Assembly: GCF_022664395.1 (NCBI RefSeq)
Contig: NZ_JAKRET010000002.1
Span: 248,001 to 312,000, forward strand
Reading direction: 5' to 3'
Origin: Sphingomonas lacusdianchii
GTDB lineage: Bacteria; Pseudomonadota; Alphaproteobacteria; Sphingomonadales; Sphingomonadaceae
Length of the DNA: 64,000 nucleotides
Shown piece after piece: positions 33,382-41,774 of the stretch (position 1 is the first letter of the stretch; every line of letters starts with the position of its first letter). The notes beneath the pieces are model-generated. The model was not told the origin of the DNA, made no database searches, and saw only the letters and a list, made by a program, of their open reading frames with translations. The translations under genes and the position numbers were made by a program.

Positions 33382-34055
33382 ATTCACGCCGCTGGCTGGT
33401 CGGGCTGGCGATCGTCCTGATCCTGACGGTTGCGGGCTGGTTCGGCTGGCAACGCTGGCATCGGCCGGCGGAAACGACGCGGCCCGCCTCGGCCGAGATC
33501 GCGGTACCCGACACGGTTCGTCCCAATCCGGGTGCGCCGGAAGTGGTCAGCGTCGATACCGGGCTGGACAGCAACCTGCTGGCCGGGGCGACGCCGATGG
33601 CCGAGCGGGTCGCGGTCGTCGGCCTGCTCAACAAGCGTAACGGCGAAACCCGCGACCTGACGCTAAAGCCCGGACAGGCGACGCGCGTCGGCGACGTGAT
33701 CGTCCGTCTGCGCGCCTGCGAACGCACCGCGCCGTGGGAGCAGGAGCAATATACCGGCGCGTTCGTGCAGGTGGATGTACTGGGCGCGGATGCCAAATGG
33801 CGGCGGCCCTTTTCGGGTTGGCTGTTCAAGGAGCGTCCGGCGCTGAACGTCGTGCTCCACCCGATCTACGACGTCTGGCCCAAGAGCTGCACGATGTCCT
33901 TTCCCGACAGGGGGCCGGACACGGTATCGGCGGGTGCCGCCGCGGCATCGTCGGGCACGACGCCGCGTCGGTCGAGCGCGTCGAACGCGGCGGTGGCGAG
34001 CCCCGAAGCCCCCACCGAATCGAACCCCAGCGCACCGGCCAACAGCACCGAATAG
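33378..34055 (+). CDS. DUF2155 domain membrane-anchored protein
   Basis: About 225 residues from the GTG at 33378 (GTGA overlap with the NDUFA12 gene). An N-terminal membrane anchor (WLVGLAIVLILTVAGWFGW) is followed by a periplasmic domain with VAVVGLLNKRNGETRDLTLKPGQATRVGDVIVRLRACERTAPWEQEQYTGAFVQV and WRRPFSGWLFKERPALNVVLHPIYDVWPKSC, as in DUF2155. The last 40 residues are low-complexity (Ser/Ala/Pro) and are encoded opposite the 3' end of aat. Function is unknown; the gene travels with NDUFA12 and aat. Confidence 0.85.
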   Translation: MNSRRWLVGLAIVLILTVAGWFGWQRWHRPAETTRPASAEIAVPDTVRPNPGAPEVVSVDTGLDSNLLAGATPMAERVAVVGLLNKRNGETRDLTLKPGQATRVGDVIVRLRACERTAPWEQEQYTGAFVQVDVLGADAKWRRPFSGWLFKERPALNVVLHPIYDVWPKSCTMSFPDRGPDTVSAGAAAASSGTTPRRSSASNAAVASPEAPTESNPSAPANSTE

Positions 34056-34606
34056 GTTTTGCGCGACACCTCGACCGCGCCCATCGTTGCCAGATGGTCG
34101 GTCAGGAACTGGCAATCGAGCAGTTTGAAGCCGCCGACGCGCAGCCGTGCGACCAGCCATGCCAATGCGACCTTCGATGCGCTGGGGGCGCGGCTGACCA
34201 TCGATTCGCCGAAAAATGCCTGACCGAGCGCAAGGCCGTACAGCCCGCCGGCAAGGCGTTGGCCGTCCCAGATCTCGACCGAATGGGCCAGCCCCATTTC
34301 GTGCAGGCGGATGAAGGACTGTTCGATGGTGCCGTTGATCCACGTCTCTGGCCGGTCGGAGGCGCTTTCGGCGCACAGGCGGATGATATCCTCGAACGCA
34401 TGGTCGGCGGTGACACGGTAGCGATCGGCCGCGATCAGCTTGCGCAGCGAGCGCGACAGATGGAACCTGTCGAGCGGCAATATGCCGCGCAGCTTCGGTT
34501 CGACCCAGTAGATGCCGGGCGCGTCGCGATCGTCGGCCATCGGAAAGATGCCGCTGGCATAGGCGCGCAGCAGCGTTTGCGGGTCCAGTTCGAACAGGGG
34601 CGCCAT
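33866..34606 (-). CDS. aat: Leucyl/phenylalanyl-tRNA-protein transferase
   Basis: Aat adds Leu or Phe to proteins with N-terminal Arg or Lys, marking them for ClpAP. The protein has 246 residues from ATG 34606: LLRAYASGIFPMADDRDAPGIYWVEPKLRGILPLDRFHLSRSLRK, WINGTIEQSFIRLHEMGLAHSVEIWDGQRLAGGLYGLALGQAFFGESMVSR, and LLDCQFLTDHLATMGAVEVSR are all conserved. An upstream ATG at 34630 adds eight residues. The last 60 residues overlap the DUF2155 gene on the other strand for 190 bases. Confidence 0.93.
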   Translation of the reverse strand: MAPLFELDPQTLLRAYASGIFPMADDRDAPGIYWVEPKLRGILPLDRFHLSRSLRKLIAADRYRVTADHAFEDIIRLCAESASDRPETWINGTIEQSFIRLHEMGLAHSVEIWDGQRLAGGLYGLALGQAFFGESMVSRAPSASKVALAWLVARLRVGGFKLLDCQFLTDHLATMGAVEVSRKTYSVLLAGALGFDSVGASGLATAAFDALDRRGVVPDDAAAAPADTVSGPLSGKDIVQLLGQTS

Positions 34607-34654
34607 CGGCCGCACCCTATCGCCCTGCACGGTGCTGGCAATGGCCCCGGCCGC

Positions 34655-35704
34655 TCATTCGCCGGCGAGATAGCGCGCGACCGGTTCGATCATATCCTCC
34701 GGAATGCGGCGGGCAATGACGGGCATCGTCGCCTGATCCTTGCGCGCGTCGACCACCTCCTTCTCGCCGCGCCAGTGCCGCAGGCGTTCGGCGATATAGA
34801 CCGCGCGCTGGCCGTCGATCACCGGGAAGCGCTTGTCGCCGGCGGCGTCATGGCAGCTGCGACAGGCGGGAAGCTGCTTGTCGGGCAGGCCGCGCTCGAC
34901 GATCCGGCGGGCGGCGACGTCGCTGTTGCCGCCGCGTCCGGGCGCAATTCCGGGCATGGCGGCGAAGCGGCGGGCGAGGGCTATGCGTTCCTCCGGCGTC
35001 AACTGCGCGGCGGCGTTCGACATGACCGCGCTCTGGCGCTTGCCGGTGGCATAGGCTTCGAGCGCGGCGGCAAGATAGGCGGGGTCCTGTCCGGCGAGGA
35101 TCGGGATATCTTTTTGACCGCGACCCAGGCCGTCGCTGCCATGGCATCCGGCGCAACTGTCGAACCGGCCATTGGCCGCGCCAAAGCCTTGCGCGTTGCT
35201 GCCCGCCAGCACGCGATACTGCTCGGGCGTCATCGTCGGCAGCAGGCGGACGAAGGCGACCATGCGCTTGACCTCGTCCGGGCGATCCTTCGCCGCCCAG
35301 GCGGGCATGCCGCTGAACTTCACGCCATGTTCGAGGATCCAGAACAGCTGCCGGTCGGTCCATTCCTTCGCATTCTTCGACAGGTCGGGGGCGGGGGGCG
35401 TCGCCTTCTGCATCAGCGGCAGCGGACGCACGCCGGGCGCGCCATGGCACGAGGCGCAGGACGATGCGTAATAGCCCGCCGCGCTCACCAGCCCGCTATC
35501 GTCCTTCGCCTCCTTCGGTGTCGAAAAGGCGGCGCGGGTCTGCACCGAATTGCGCATGACCCAGTGCAGGAACCAGTCGGTGATCGCCCAATGGCCCGAC
35601 GACGCGGCGACGTTGAACAGCCCCGACCACGCATAGGCCATGCCGAGCGCGAAGATGCCGAGCAGCGTGACGATGACGCGCTTCCACGTCAGGCGGATGG
35701 TCAT
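34655..35704 (-). CDS. Membrane-anchored three-heme cytochrome c
   Basis: A 349-residue electron carrier for the oxidase encoded upstream. One N-terminal membrane helix (VIVTLLGIFALGMAYAWSGLF) anchors it; three CxxCH heme sites follow: YYASSCASCHGAPG, RFDSCAGCHGSDG and LPACRSCHDAAG. Candidate Met ligands appear at VKFSGMPAW and elsewhere. The first domain is of the class I type, and the last two form a diheme c4-like region (IPILAGQDPAYLAAALEAY). The start overlaps ctaG by ATGA, so it is the last gene of the oxidase operon. It probably donates electrons to subunit II. Confidence 0.88.
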   Translation of the reverse strand: MTIRLTWKRVIVTLLGIFALGMAYAWSGLFNVAASSGHWAITDWFLHWVMRNSVQTRAAFSTPKEAKDDSGLVSAAGYYASSCASCHGAPGVRPLPLMQKATPPAPDLSKNAKEWTDRQLFWILEHGVKFSGMPAWAAKDRPDEVKRMVAFVRLLPTMTPEQYRVLAGSNAQGFGAANGRFDSCAGCHGSDGLGRGQKDIPILAGQDPAYLAAALEAYATGKRQSAVMSNAAAQLTPEERIALARRFAAMPGIAPGRGGNSDVAARRIVERGLPDKQLPACRSCHDAAGDKRFPVIDGQRAVYIAERLRHWRGEKEVVDARKDQATMPVIARRIPEDMIEPVARYLAGE

Positions 35705-36294
35705 GGCTGCGGCTCCGGTTGGCGCAGTAAAGTGGCGAGCAGCGCGAGGCCGCCGAGGAAATAGCTGGCGGCACCGACCAGCAGCATCACGACCCCACCC
35801 AGTTGCTGGTCGGCAAGCGCGTCGTGATGCCCATGCGCCATCGCCGGGTAGAGCGGGCGGGGGGCAAGGCCGATCAGCGCGCCGAGCAGCGTCATGTGCA
35901 TCGAGGTCAGCAGCAACGCCCCTACGCCCGCCGCACGGCGATCGGGACCAGCGCCAAGCACCGCCGCCCAGAGGAGCCATCCGGCGGCGAGGAACATCGC
36001 CTGTTCGACGATCATCGCCGCGATATTGCTGTCGGCGAGCAGGCGCAGCGCGGGCAGATGCCACCCCCAGACGGTGGCCAGTTCGACCAGCGACATGGCG
36101 AGCGGGGTGACGATATGCGGCCAGCGCTGCGCCGGGTCATAGCCACTGCCGGCAAGGCCGAAGGCGATCAGGGGTGCTGCGACCGCGACCGCGATCATGT
36201 GTCCGGCCATATGCCCGACCATGCCCGCCTGTGCCGCCGCCGCCCAACCGATCGGCAACAGCATCAGTCCCGCGATCAGGCTGACGCGCCTCAT
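35701..36294 (-). CDS. Cytochrome c oxidase assembly protein, CtaG (caa3) family
   Basis: A 197-residue polytopic protein with about six helices, of the caa3-type CtaG family (not the Cox11 copper protein). It shows MVGHMAGHMIAVAVAAPLIAFGLAGS, VWGWHLPALRLLADSN, QAMFLAAGWLLWAAVLG and LLTSMHMTLLGALIGLAPRPLYPAMAH; the histidines and methionines may bind copper. The start at 36294 overlaps the preceding gene in ATGA and the stop overlaps the cytochrome gene. A longer frame continuing upstream antisense to real genes was not used. Confidence 0.82.
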   Translation of the reverse strand: MRRVSLIAGLMLLPIGWAAAAQAGMVGHMAGHMIAVAVAAPLIAFGLAGSGYDPAQRWPHIVTPLAMSLVELATVWGWHLPALRLLADSNIAAMIVEQAMFLAAGWLLWAAVLGAGPDRRAAGVGALLLTSMHMTLLGALIGLAPRPLYPAMAHGHHDALADQQLGGVVMLLVGAASYFLGGLALLATLLRQPEPQP

Positions 36295-36671
36295 CGGCAA
36301 TCCGTCAGGAACAGCACGGGCGCTGCGGTGAAGAGGACGCCGACGAAGCTGAGCGCGGCGAGCAGCACGGTCGAGAAGGCGAGGAAGCGCATGCGGTCGC
36401 TGTCGGTGCCTTCCTCGTGCGGCGGGGTGTCGCCGGGGACGCGCGACTGGAGGTGGGCGATGATCCCGGCACCGGCGATCAGCAGCAGCGCGACGATGGT
36501 GCCGACGGCGTAGAGGATCGGCAACCGGGGGAAGCCGCCGACCTTCGCGCAATGGATCGCCGCCCAAAGATAAGAAAACAGGAAATGCGCCGCCCAGACG
36601 GTCGGCGGGACGATCAGCGTCCACAGCGTCACCTTCAGCCGGGTGACCATGCCATGCAGCCCGCGTTTCAT
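36291..36671 (-). CDS. Small membrane protein of the oxidase operon
   Basis: A 126-residue protein with three hydrophobic helices: LWTLIVPPTVWAAHFLFSYLWAA, LPILYAVGTIVALLLIAGAGIIAHL and FLAFSTVLLAALSFVGVLFTAAPVLFL, ending in TDCR. I do not recognise a named family. It overlaps coxAC and ctaG by four bases each, so it is co-translated with the oxidase, and an assembly or small-subunit role is a fair guess. Confidence 0.75.
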   Translation of the reverse strand: MKRGLHGMVTRLKVTLWTLIVPPTVWAAHFLFSYLWAAIHCAKVGGFPRLPILYAVGTIVALLLIAGAGIIAHLQSRVPGDTPPHEEGTDSDRMRFLAFSTVLLAALSFVGVLFTAAPVLFLTDCR

Positions 36672-39193
36672 GCGACCCCCGGGAACAGGCCGATCGTCGC
36701 GTAGGTGACGATGGCGGTCAGTGCCATGAAATGCTGATAGACGGTGATGTTCCGCAGATCGGCGTCATAGCGGGGCGTCATCCGCCCGGCGATGCTGCGG
36801 ACCAGCGTATAGCCCTGCATGATCGCGCCCACCCCGGCATGGGCGGTGGTCCAGATGACCAGAACCCACACGATCGCGGGATAGCTGTGCAGTTCGGGAT
36901 CGAGCCCGGTGGTCAGCGGCCCCTGCAACCCGGCCCAGATGCCGGCGAGGCTGGCGGCGATGCCAATGACCAGCAACAGTCGCGCAGTGCCGACGATGCC
37001 GCGCCGGTTGGTTTCGCGCGCTGCCACGGTCGTACCCCAGCTCAATGCCGCCAGCGCCAGCGCGACCATCGGCCAGAAACTGCCGGGGCCGTCCATGCCC
37101 GGACCTGAAGGTGGAAATTCGGGATGCACCGTCCAGAAAAAATAATAGCCGAACACCAAACCCGAAAAGGCGGTCGCGTCGGCCATCATCGTGATGAACA
37201 TCGCCCACCATCCGGGCGCGGACGAGCCCGAGACATAGAGCGGCAGTTCGATGCCATGCCCGATCGGCTTGCAGTCCTTTTCCGGGATCTCGGCGGTCCC
37301 GGTCCATAGCCAGTAGAGGACGAACCCCAATGTCGCGACCGCGCCGGCCAGCGACCACCAGTAGAGATGATAGGTGGTCAGGATGAAGACGCTGCCCAGC
37401 GCGATCGCGGTCAGCATCGGCACCCAACTGGGCGTGCCCAACCGCACCACATAGAGCGGGCGCGCGTCAAGCACCGTCGTCACGATCGTCTCGCGCCGGC
37501 CCTCTTCGGCATCGGGAAGGAAGAAGCGGCCCTCATCGACCTTCTTCACGAAATCCTTCTGGTCCCAGATCGGATAGCGGCTTTCGATCAGCGGGACCGA
37601 ACGGATGCCCCAATCCTCGTCATCGGGATGCGCCAGCCATTCGAGCGTACCGGCATTCCACGGATTGCGCGGCGCCTTTTGCCGCCATGGCGAGCGGGCG
37701 AGGTCGAAACAGATGATCGCGGTACCGGCTGCGAACAGATAGGCACCGATCGTCGAGGCGAGGTTGAGATAATCGATGCCGAGTTCGCTGGGATAGGTGA
37801 AGACCCGGCGCGGCATGCCGTACAGGCCGCTGAAATGCATCGGGAAGAAGGTCAGGTTCGCCCCGACGAACAACGTCCAGAAGGCGGTGCGCCCGAGCCG
37901 GTCGGACAGTTTCTTGCCGGTAATCAGCGGCCAATAGTAATAGAGTCCGCCGAACAGCGGCAGCAGCGTGCCGCCGATCAGCACGTAATGGAGATGCGCC
38001 ACGACGAAATAGGTGTCGTGTGCCTGCCAGTCGAACGGCGCGATCGCAACCATCACGCCGGTCAGCCCGCCGATGACGAAGATGGCGAGGCTGCCGGTCG
38101 CGTAGAGCAGGGGCGTCGACCATTTGACCTTGCCCGCCCAGAGCGTCGCGATGAAGGCGAAAATCTGGATGCCGGTCGGGATCGCGACCGCTTCGGATGC
38201 GGCGGAGAAGAAGGCGAGACTGATCTTGGGCAGGCCGGTCGCGAACATGTGGTGGACCCACAGGCCGAACGACAGGAACGCGGTGCCGACCGCCGCCAGC
38301 ACGATCCACGGATAGCCGAGCAGGTGGCGCTGGGCGAAGGTCGGGATCATCATCGCGAACAGCGCGATCGACGGCAGGAAGACGATATAGACCTCCGGGT
38401 GGCCGAAGATCCAGAACAGGTGCTGCCACAATAACGGATCGCCGCCGCGCGCCGCGTCGAAGAACGGCCAGTTGAGCAACCGCTCCATTTCGAACAGCAC
38501 GTCCCCCGCGATCAGCGGCGGGAAGGCGAACAGGATCATTACCGCGACGACGAGGATATACCACGCATAGAGCGGCATCAGGTTCAGCCGCATCCCCGGC
38601 GGGCGGCATTTCAGCACGCCGACGATCAACTCGACGGCGGCGGCCACCGACGACACCTCGATGAACGACAGGCCGAGCATCCAGATATCGGCACCCAGCC
38701 CCGACAGGTCGGTGCGGGTGGTGAGTGGCGGGTACATGAACCAGCCGCCATCGGGCGCGGCGTTGAAGAAGATCGACCCGCCGACGAACACCCCGCCCAG
38801 CAGGAACGACCAGTAACCGAACGCCGACAGGCGCGGAAAGGGCAGGTCGCGTGCGCCCAGCAGCTGCGGCAGGAGAATGATCGACACCGCCTCGAACATC
38901 GGCACGGCGAACAGGAACATCATCATCGAGCCGTGCAGCGTGAACAGCTGGTTGAAGGTGTTCGCCGATACCAGATCGTTCTCCGGCACCGCCAATTGTG
39001 TCCGCATGATCAGCGCCAGAACGCCCGCGAACAGCATGAAGCAGAAGGCGGTCAGCGTGTACCACACGCCCACCCGGTTGTTGTTGCAGTCGGTCCAGCG
39101 CAGGAACAGTCCCTGTGGCGGTGCCCATACGGCGCGGAGCCGGTCCTCCTGCGCGGCGCGGAGCGCGGGGTCGTCTTGCGCGTGCAGGCTCAT
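36668..39193 (-). CDS. Cytochrome c oxidase subunits I and III, fused
   Basis: An 841-residue fusion. The N-terminal 560 residues are the heme-copper subunit I: heme a ligand LHGSMMMFLF, HPEVY (His-Tyr cofactor and the D-channel Glu of type A1), the copper ligands VHHMFATG, and VAHLHYVL for hemes a3 and a. The C-terminal 200 residues are a short subunit III (WWAMFITMMADATAFSGLVFGYYFFW, then WTTAHAGVGAIMQGY). It reduces oxygen to water and pumps protons. The start is ATG 39193, overlapping coxB by four bases; the frame extends upstream into coxB and was not used. Confidence 0.95.
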   Translation of the reverse strand: MSLHAQDDPALRAAQEDRLRAVWAPPQGLFLRWTDCNNNRVGVWYTLTAFCFMLFAGVLALIMRTQLAVPENDLVSANTFNQLFTLHGSMMMFLFAVPMFEAVSIILLPQLLGARDLPFPRLSAFGYWSFLLGGVFVGGSIFFNAAPDGGWFMYPPLTTRTDLSGLGADIWMLGLSFIEVSSVAAAVELIVGVLKCRPPGMRLNLMPLYAWYILVVAVMILFAFPPLIAGDVLFEMERLLNWPFFDAARGGDPLLWQHLFWIFGHPEVYIVFLPSIALFAMMIPTFAQRHLLGYPWIVLAAVGTAFLSFGLWVHHMFATGLPKISLAFFSAASEAVAIPTGIQIFAFIATLWAGKVKWSTPLLYATGSLAIFVIGGLTGVMVAIAPFDWQAHDTYFVVAHLHYVLIGGTLLPLFGGLYYYWPLITGKKLSDRLGRTAFWTLFVGANLTFFPMHFSGLYGMPRRVFTYPSELGIDYLNLASTIGAYLFAAGTAIICFDLARSPWRQKAPRNPWNAGTLEWLAHPDDEDWGIRSVPLIESRYPIWDQKDFVKKVDEGRFFLPDAEEGRRETIVTTVLDARPLYVVRLGTPSWVPMLTAIALGSVFILTTYHLYWWSLAGAVATLGFVLYWLWTGTAEIPEKDCKPIGHGIELPLYVSGSSAPGWWAMFITMMADATAFSGLVFGYYFFWTVHPEFPPSGPGMDGPGSFWPMVALALAALSWGTTVAARETNRRGIVGTARLLLVIGIAASLAGIWAGLQGPLTTGLDPELHSYPAIVWVLVIWTTAHAGVGAIMQGYTLVRSIAGRMTPRYDADLRNITVYQHFMALTAIVTYATIGLFPGVA

Positions 39194-40164
39194 TTCATGC
39201 TTTCCAGATAGGCGGCGATCGCCTGCGCATCTTGGCGCGACATTTGCGGATAGGCGGGCATGCGCGCGCCGGGTTTGACCGCCGGCGCATCCTCGATGAA
39301 GCGGACCAGCGCGGCGCGGCTCATCGGCTGGTTGCCTGCACCGAGCGACGTGCGGCTGCCGACATGGGTCAGGTCGGGACCGATCTGCCCGGCGGCGTCG
39401 GTCCCGGCAATGGCGTGGCAACCGGCGCAGCCATTGGCGGCGAAGGCGCGCGCGCCCGCAGCCGTAGCGGCGGCGGGGGCGGCAGGGCGGCGCTCGTTCG
39501 CCAGCCACGCGTCGAACGCGGCCGGCTCCATGGCGACCACATCGAACGCCATGAGCGCGTGGCTGAGCCCGCAGAACTCCGTGCAGACGCCGCGGAACGT
39601 ACCGGGCCTCGACGCGCGAACGATCAGGCGGTTGGTCCGCCCGGGGATCATGTCCATCTTGCCGGCCAGCCCGGGGATCCAGAAGCTGTGGATCACATCG
39701 CCGGCGGTCAGATCGAACTGCACGGTGCGGCCGACGGGCACGCGGATCTCATTGGCGGTGACGACCGGCGCAGCGCCGGGCGGCTGATACTGGACGCGCC
39801 ACCAGAATTGCTCGCCCTCGACGGCGATGCGCAAATCGCCTTGCGCGACCGGCAGCGGCCGCATCGCGGGAAGGCTGTAGAGCAGCAGGCCGAGCAGGAC
39901 GACCACCGGCACCACGCCGCCGACCCAGCCGATCAGGCGCATGCCGCTGGACAGCGTCAACCGCCCCTCAGGCGCGCGGACGGCGGTGATCATCAGCGCG
40001 GCCACGCCGGCGGCGATCACGATCGCGCCGACCAGCATGACGATGGTCAGGTGACGGACGGTCGCCGCCTCTTCCCCGAAAACCGTCAGCGCCGATTGAT
40101 GCCGGTTACAGCCCCCCAGCACGAACAGCGCGGCCACGCCGCAACTGGCTTTGACGCCGCGCAT
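39190..40164 (-). CDS. coxB: Cytochrome c oxidase subunit II with fused cytochrome c domain
   Basis: A 324-residue lipoprotein (signal VKASCGVAALFVLGGC) with two membrane helices (about 37-60 and 77-98). The copper-A cupredoxin domain contains EQFWWRVQYQPPG, VIHSFWIPGLAGKMDMIPGR and CTEFCGLSHALM. A C-terminal cytochrome c (GCAGCHAI, with MPAYPQMS near the end as Met ligand) makes it a caa3-type subunit II. It receives electrons from a soluble or membrane cytochrome. It is the first gene of the five-gene operon. Confidence 0.95.
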   Translation of the reverse strand: MRGVKASCGVAALFVLGGCNRHQSALTVFGEEAATVRHLTIVMLVGAIVIAAGVAALMITAVRAPEGRLTLSSGMRLIGWVGGVVPVVVLLGLLLYSLPAMRPLPVAQGDLRIAVEGEQFWWRVQYQPPGAAPVVTANEIRVPVGRTVQFDLTAGDVIHSFWIPGLAGKMDMIPGRTNRLIVRASRPGTFRGVCTEFCGLSHALMAFDVVAMEPAAFDAWLANERRPAAPAAATAAGARAFAANGCAGCHAIAGTDAAGQIGPDLTHVGSRTSLGAGNQPMSRAALVRFIEDAPAVKPGARMPAYPQMSRQDAQAIAAYLESMK

Positions 40165-40304
40165 AATCCCCCTTCGACCCGCGCCGGATTATACGGCACG
40201 GTAGCGAAACGAGATACCAGCGCTTGCGTTCCACCACGATGTCGATCGGTCCAGGGAGCGCCGGCCGTAGCCCGGATGAGGTGTCGGCGCGGGCGCGGCG
40301 ACGT

Positions 40305-41708
40305 TCAGCCGATCCAGCCGCCGGTGAAGCCGGCGCGTTCCAGTCCGCGACGGATATGCGGATTGCGCCGCATCACTTCCCAGATCATGCCGCTGCGCTG
40401 ATTCTCGATCATCAGCACGATCGGTCCCTGATCGATGCCGAGATAGTCGCCATCGACCCAGCCGATGCCCGGAACCAGCCTGCCATGCTTGAGCGGTTCG
40501 TCGGTGCGGGTCAGCGTCGGGTTGAACGAGTCGAGGAACCCATATTTGTCGTAGATGCCGGCGCCGTAGCGCGCGTGCATCTTGGCCACCATCGGCGTGA
40601 CGATTTCCGGCGCAAAGGCGATCGATCCGAGCGCCGCGGTCGGGGCGAGCGTGCCGTCGTCGCGCTCGCCGGGGCCGCGCGCCGAATAGCTGAAGAATTC
40701 GCGCTGGCGGCCGTCGATCGTCACCGTGAAATCGCCGGGACCGTCGGCGGCGGTCAGGCCCCAGCAATCGTCGCCATAGCCGACCTTGCCGCCTGGATTT
40801 TCATTGGCATAGGCGCGCTGGGCGTAGGTCGCGCGGCGGCTGTTCTCGAAATAATCGATACCCTTGGACGCGATATAGGGATCGCGGATGCCGCGGAAAT
40901 CGATCCAGACATGGCTGTACTGGTGCCCGAACATCGGCGCGAACTGCAGATGCGGCTCGCCGTACGCGTTGCCCCAGCTCTTGTCGAACTGCTGCGTCAA
41001 CGCGCCCCATGTCGCGGGCGGCAGCGGATGCGTCGGGCTGGCCAGCGCCAGCACGTACAGGATCATCCCCTCGTTATAGATGTTCCAGTCGGACCGGATG
41101 AAGCCGCTTTCGGGATGCCACCCCATCGATACGAAGGGCGGGCGTGGCACGATCCAGTCCCATTCGACCGCGTGATAGAGTTGCTCGGCAAGATCGCGGA
41201 TGCGCGCCTCCTGCGGGTCGGCACGATCGAACCAGCTCTGCGCGAACAGCACGCCGCCCAGCAACAGCGCGGTGTCGATCGTCGACAGTTCGCATTTGGC
41301 GAAGCGCAGCCCCTTGGTCACGCCGAGGAAGTGGTAGAAAAAGCCCTTATAGCCGCTGAAGCCGGTCTCGCCGTCGCCCTGCGGCGCCCTGGCGAGGAAT
41401 TCGAGCGTGGTCAGCGTGCGTTCGCGATGTTGTTCGCGGGTGATCCAGCCCTGTTTCTCGCCGACGCCGTACGCGGTCAACGCAAAGCCGATCGCGGCGA
41501 TCGAGGCGAAGCTGGGCGTCGGCCACCGATCGGGCGCGAGGCCCGTCGCGGCATCGGTCGTGTCCCAGAAGAAGCGGAACGCGCGCTCCTGAATATCCAA
41601 AATAAGATCGGGCGAAGCGCCGGAGCCGACGCCGGTCCGTGCGGTGCATCCGGCGACGAGCGCCGCGGTGCTGGCGGCAAGGAAATGACGGCGATCGATC
41701 ACGGGCAA
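40305..41708 (-). CDS. GH144-like glucanase (glycoamylase-like family)
   Basis: A 467-residue exported enzyme of the glycoamylase-like family (COG5368), which includes GH144 endo-beta-1,2-glucanases. The N-terminus is a Tat lipoprotein signal (DRRHFLAASTAALVAGC). Conserved blocks include FRFFWDTTDAATGLAPDRWPTP, ASIAAIGFALTAYGVGEKQGWI, DTALLLGGVLFAQSWF, MFGHQYSHVWIDFRGIRDPY, GLTAADGP and YDKYGFLDSFNPT. Expected substrate: beta-1,2-glucan such as cyclic glucans of rhizobia. Last gene of the LacI-receptor-GH144 operon, 66 bases after the receptor stop. Specificity is inferred from family and neighbours. Confidence 0.82.
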   Translation of the reverse strand: MPVIDRRHFLAASTAALVAGCTARTGVGSGASPDLILDIQERAFRFFWDTTDAATGLAPDRWPTPSFASIAAIGFALTAYGVGEKQGWITREQHRERTLTTLEFLARAPQGDGETGFSGYKGFFYHFLGVTKGLRFAKCELSTIDTALLLGGVLFAQSWFDRADPQEARIRDLAEQLYHAVEWDWIVPRPPFVSMGWHPESGFIRSDWNIYNEGMILYVLALASPTHPLPPATWGALTQQFDKSWGNAYGEPHLQFAPMFGHQYSHVWIDFRGIRDPYIASKGIDYFENSRRATYAQRAYANENPGGKVGYGDDCWGLTAADGPGDFTVTIDGRQREFFSYSARGPGERDDGTLAPTAALGSIAFAPEIVTPMVAKMHARYGAGIYDKYGFLDSFNPTLTRTDEPLKHGRLVPGIGWVDGDYLGIDQGPIVLMIENQRSGMIWEVMRRNPHIRRGLERAGFTGGWIG

Positions 41709-41774
41709 GCCCCTTTTACTAAATACAAAAATGCCGGGACGGGCAGGCGCCAGTCCCGGCAGGGTAGGGAAGGG

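Noticed and set aside
33734..35764. A 676-codon plus-strand frame
   Set aside because: It covers aat and the cytochrome gene in the antisense direction and has no domain. The minus-strand genes carry clear motifs.
39194..39508. Extra N-terminal residues on the subunit I frame
   Set aside because: This part overlaps coxB in another frame. The start at 39193 has the ATGA overlap and the normal N-terminus.
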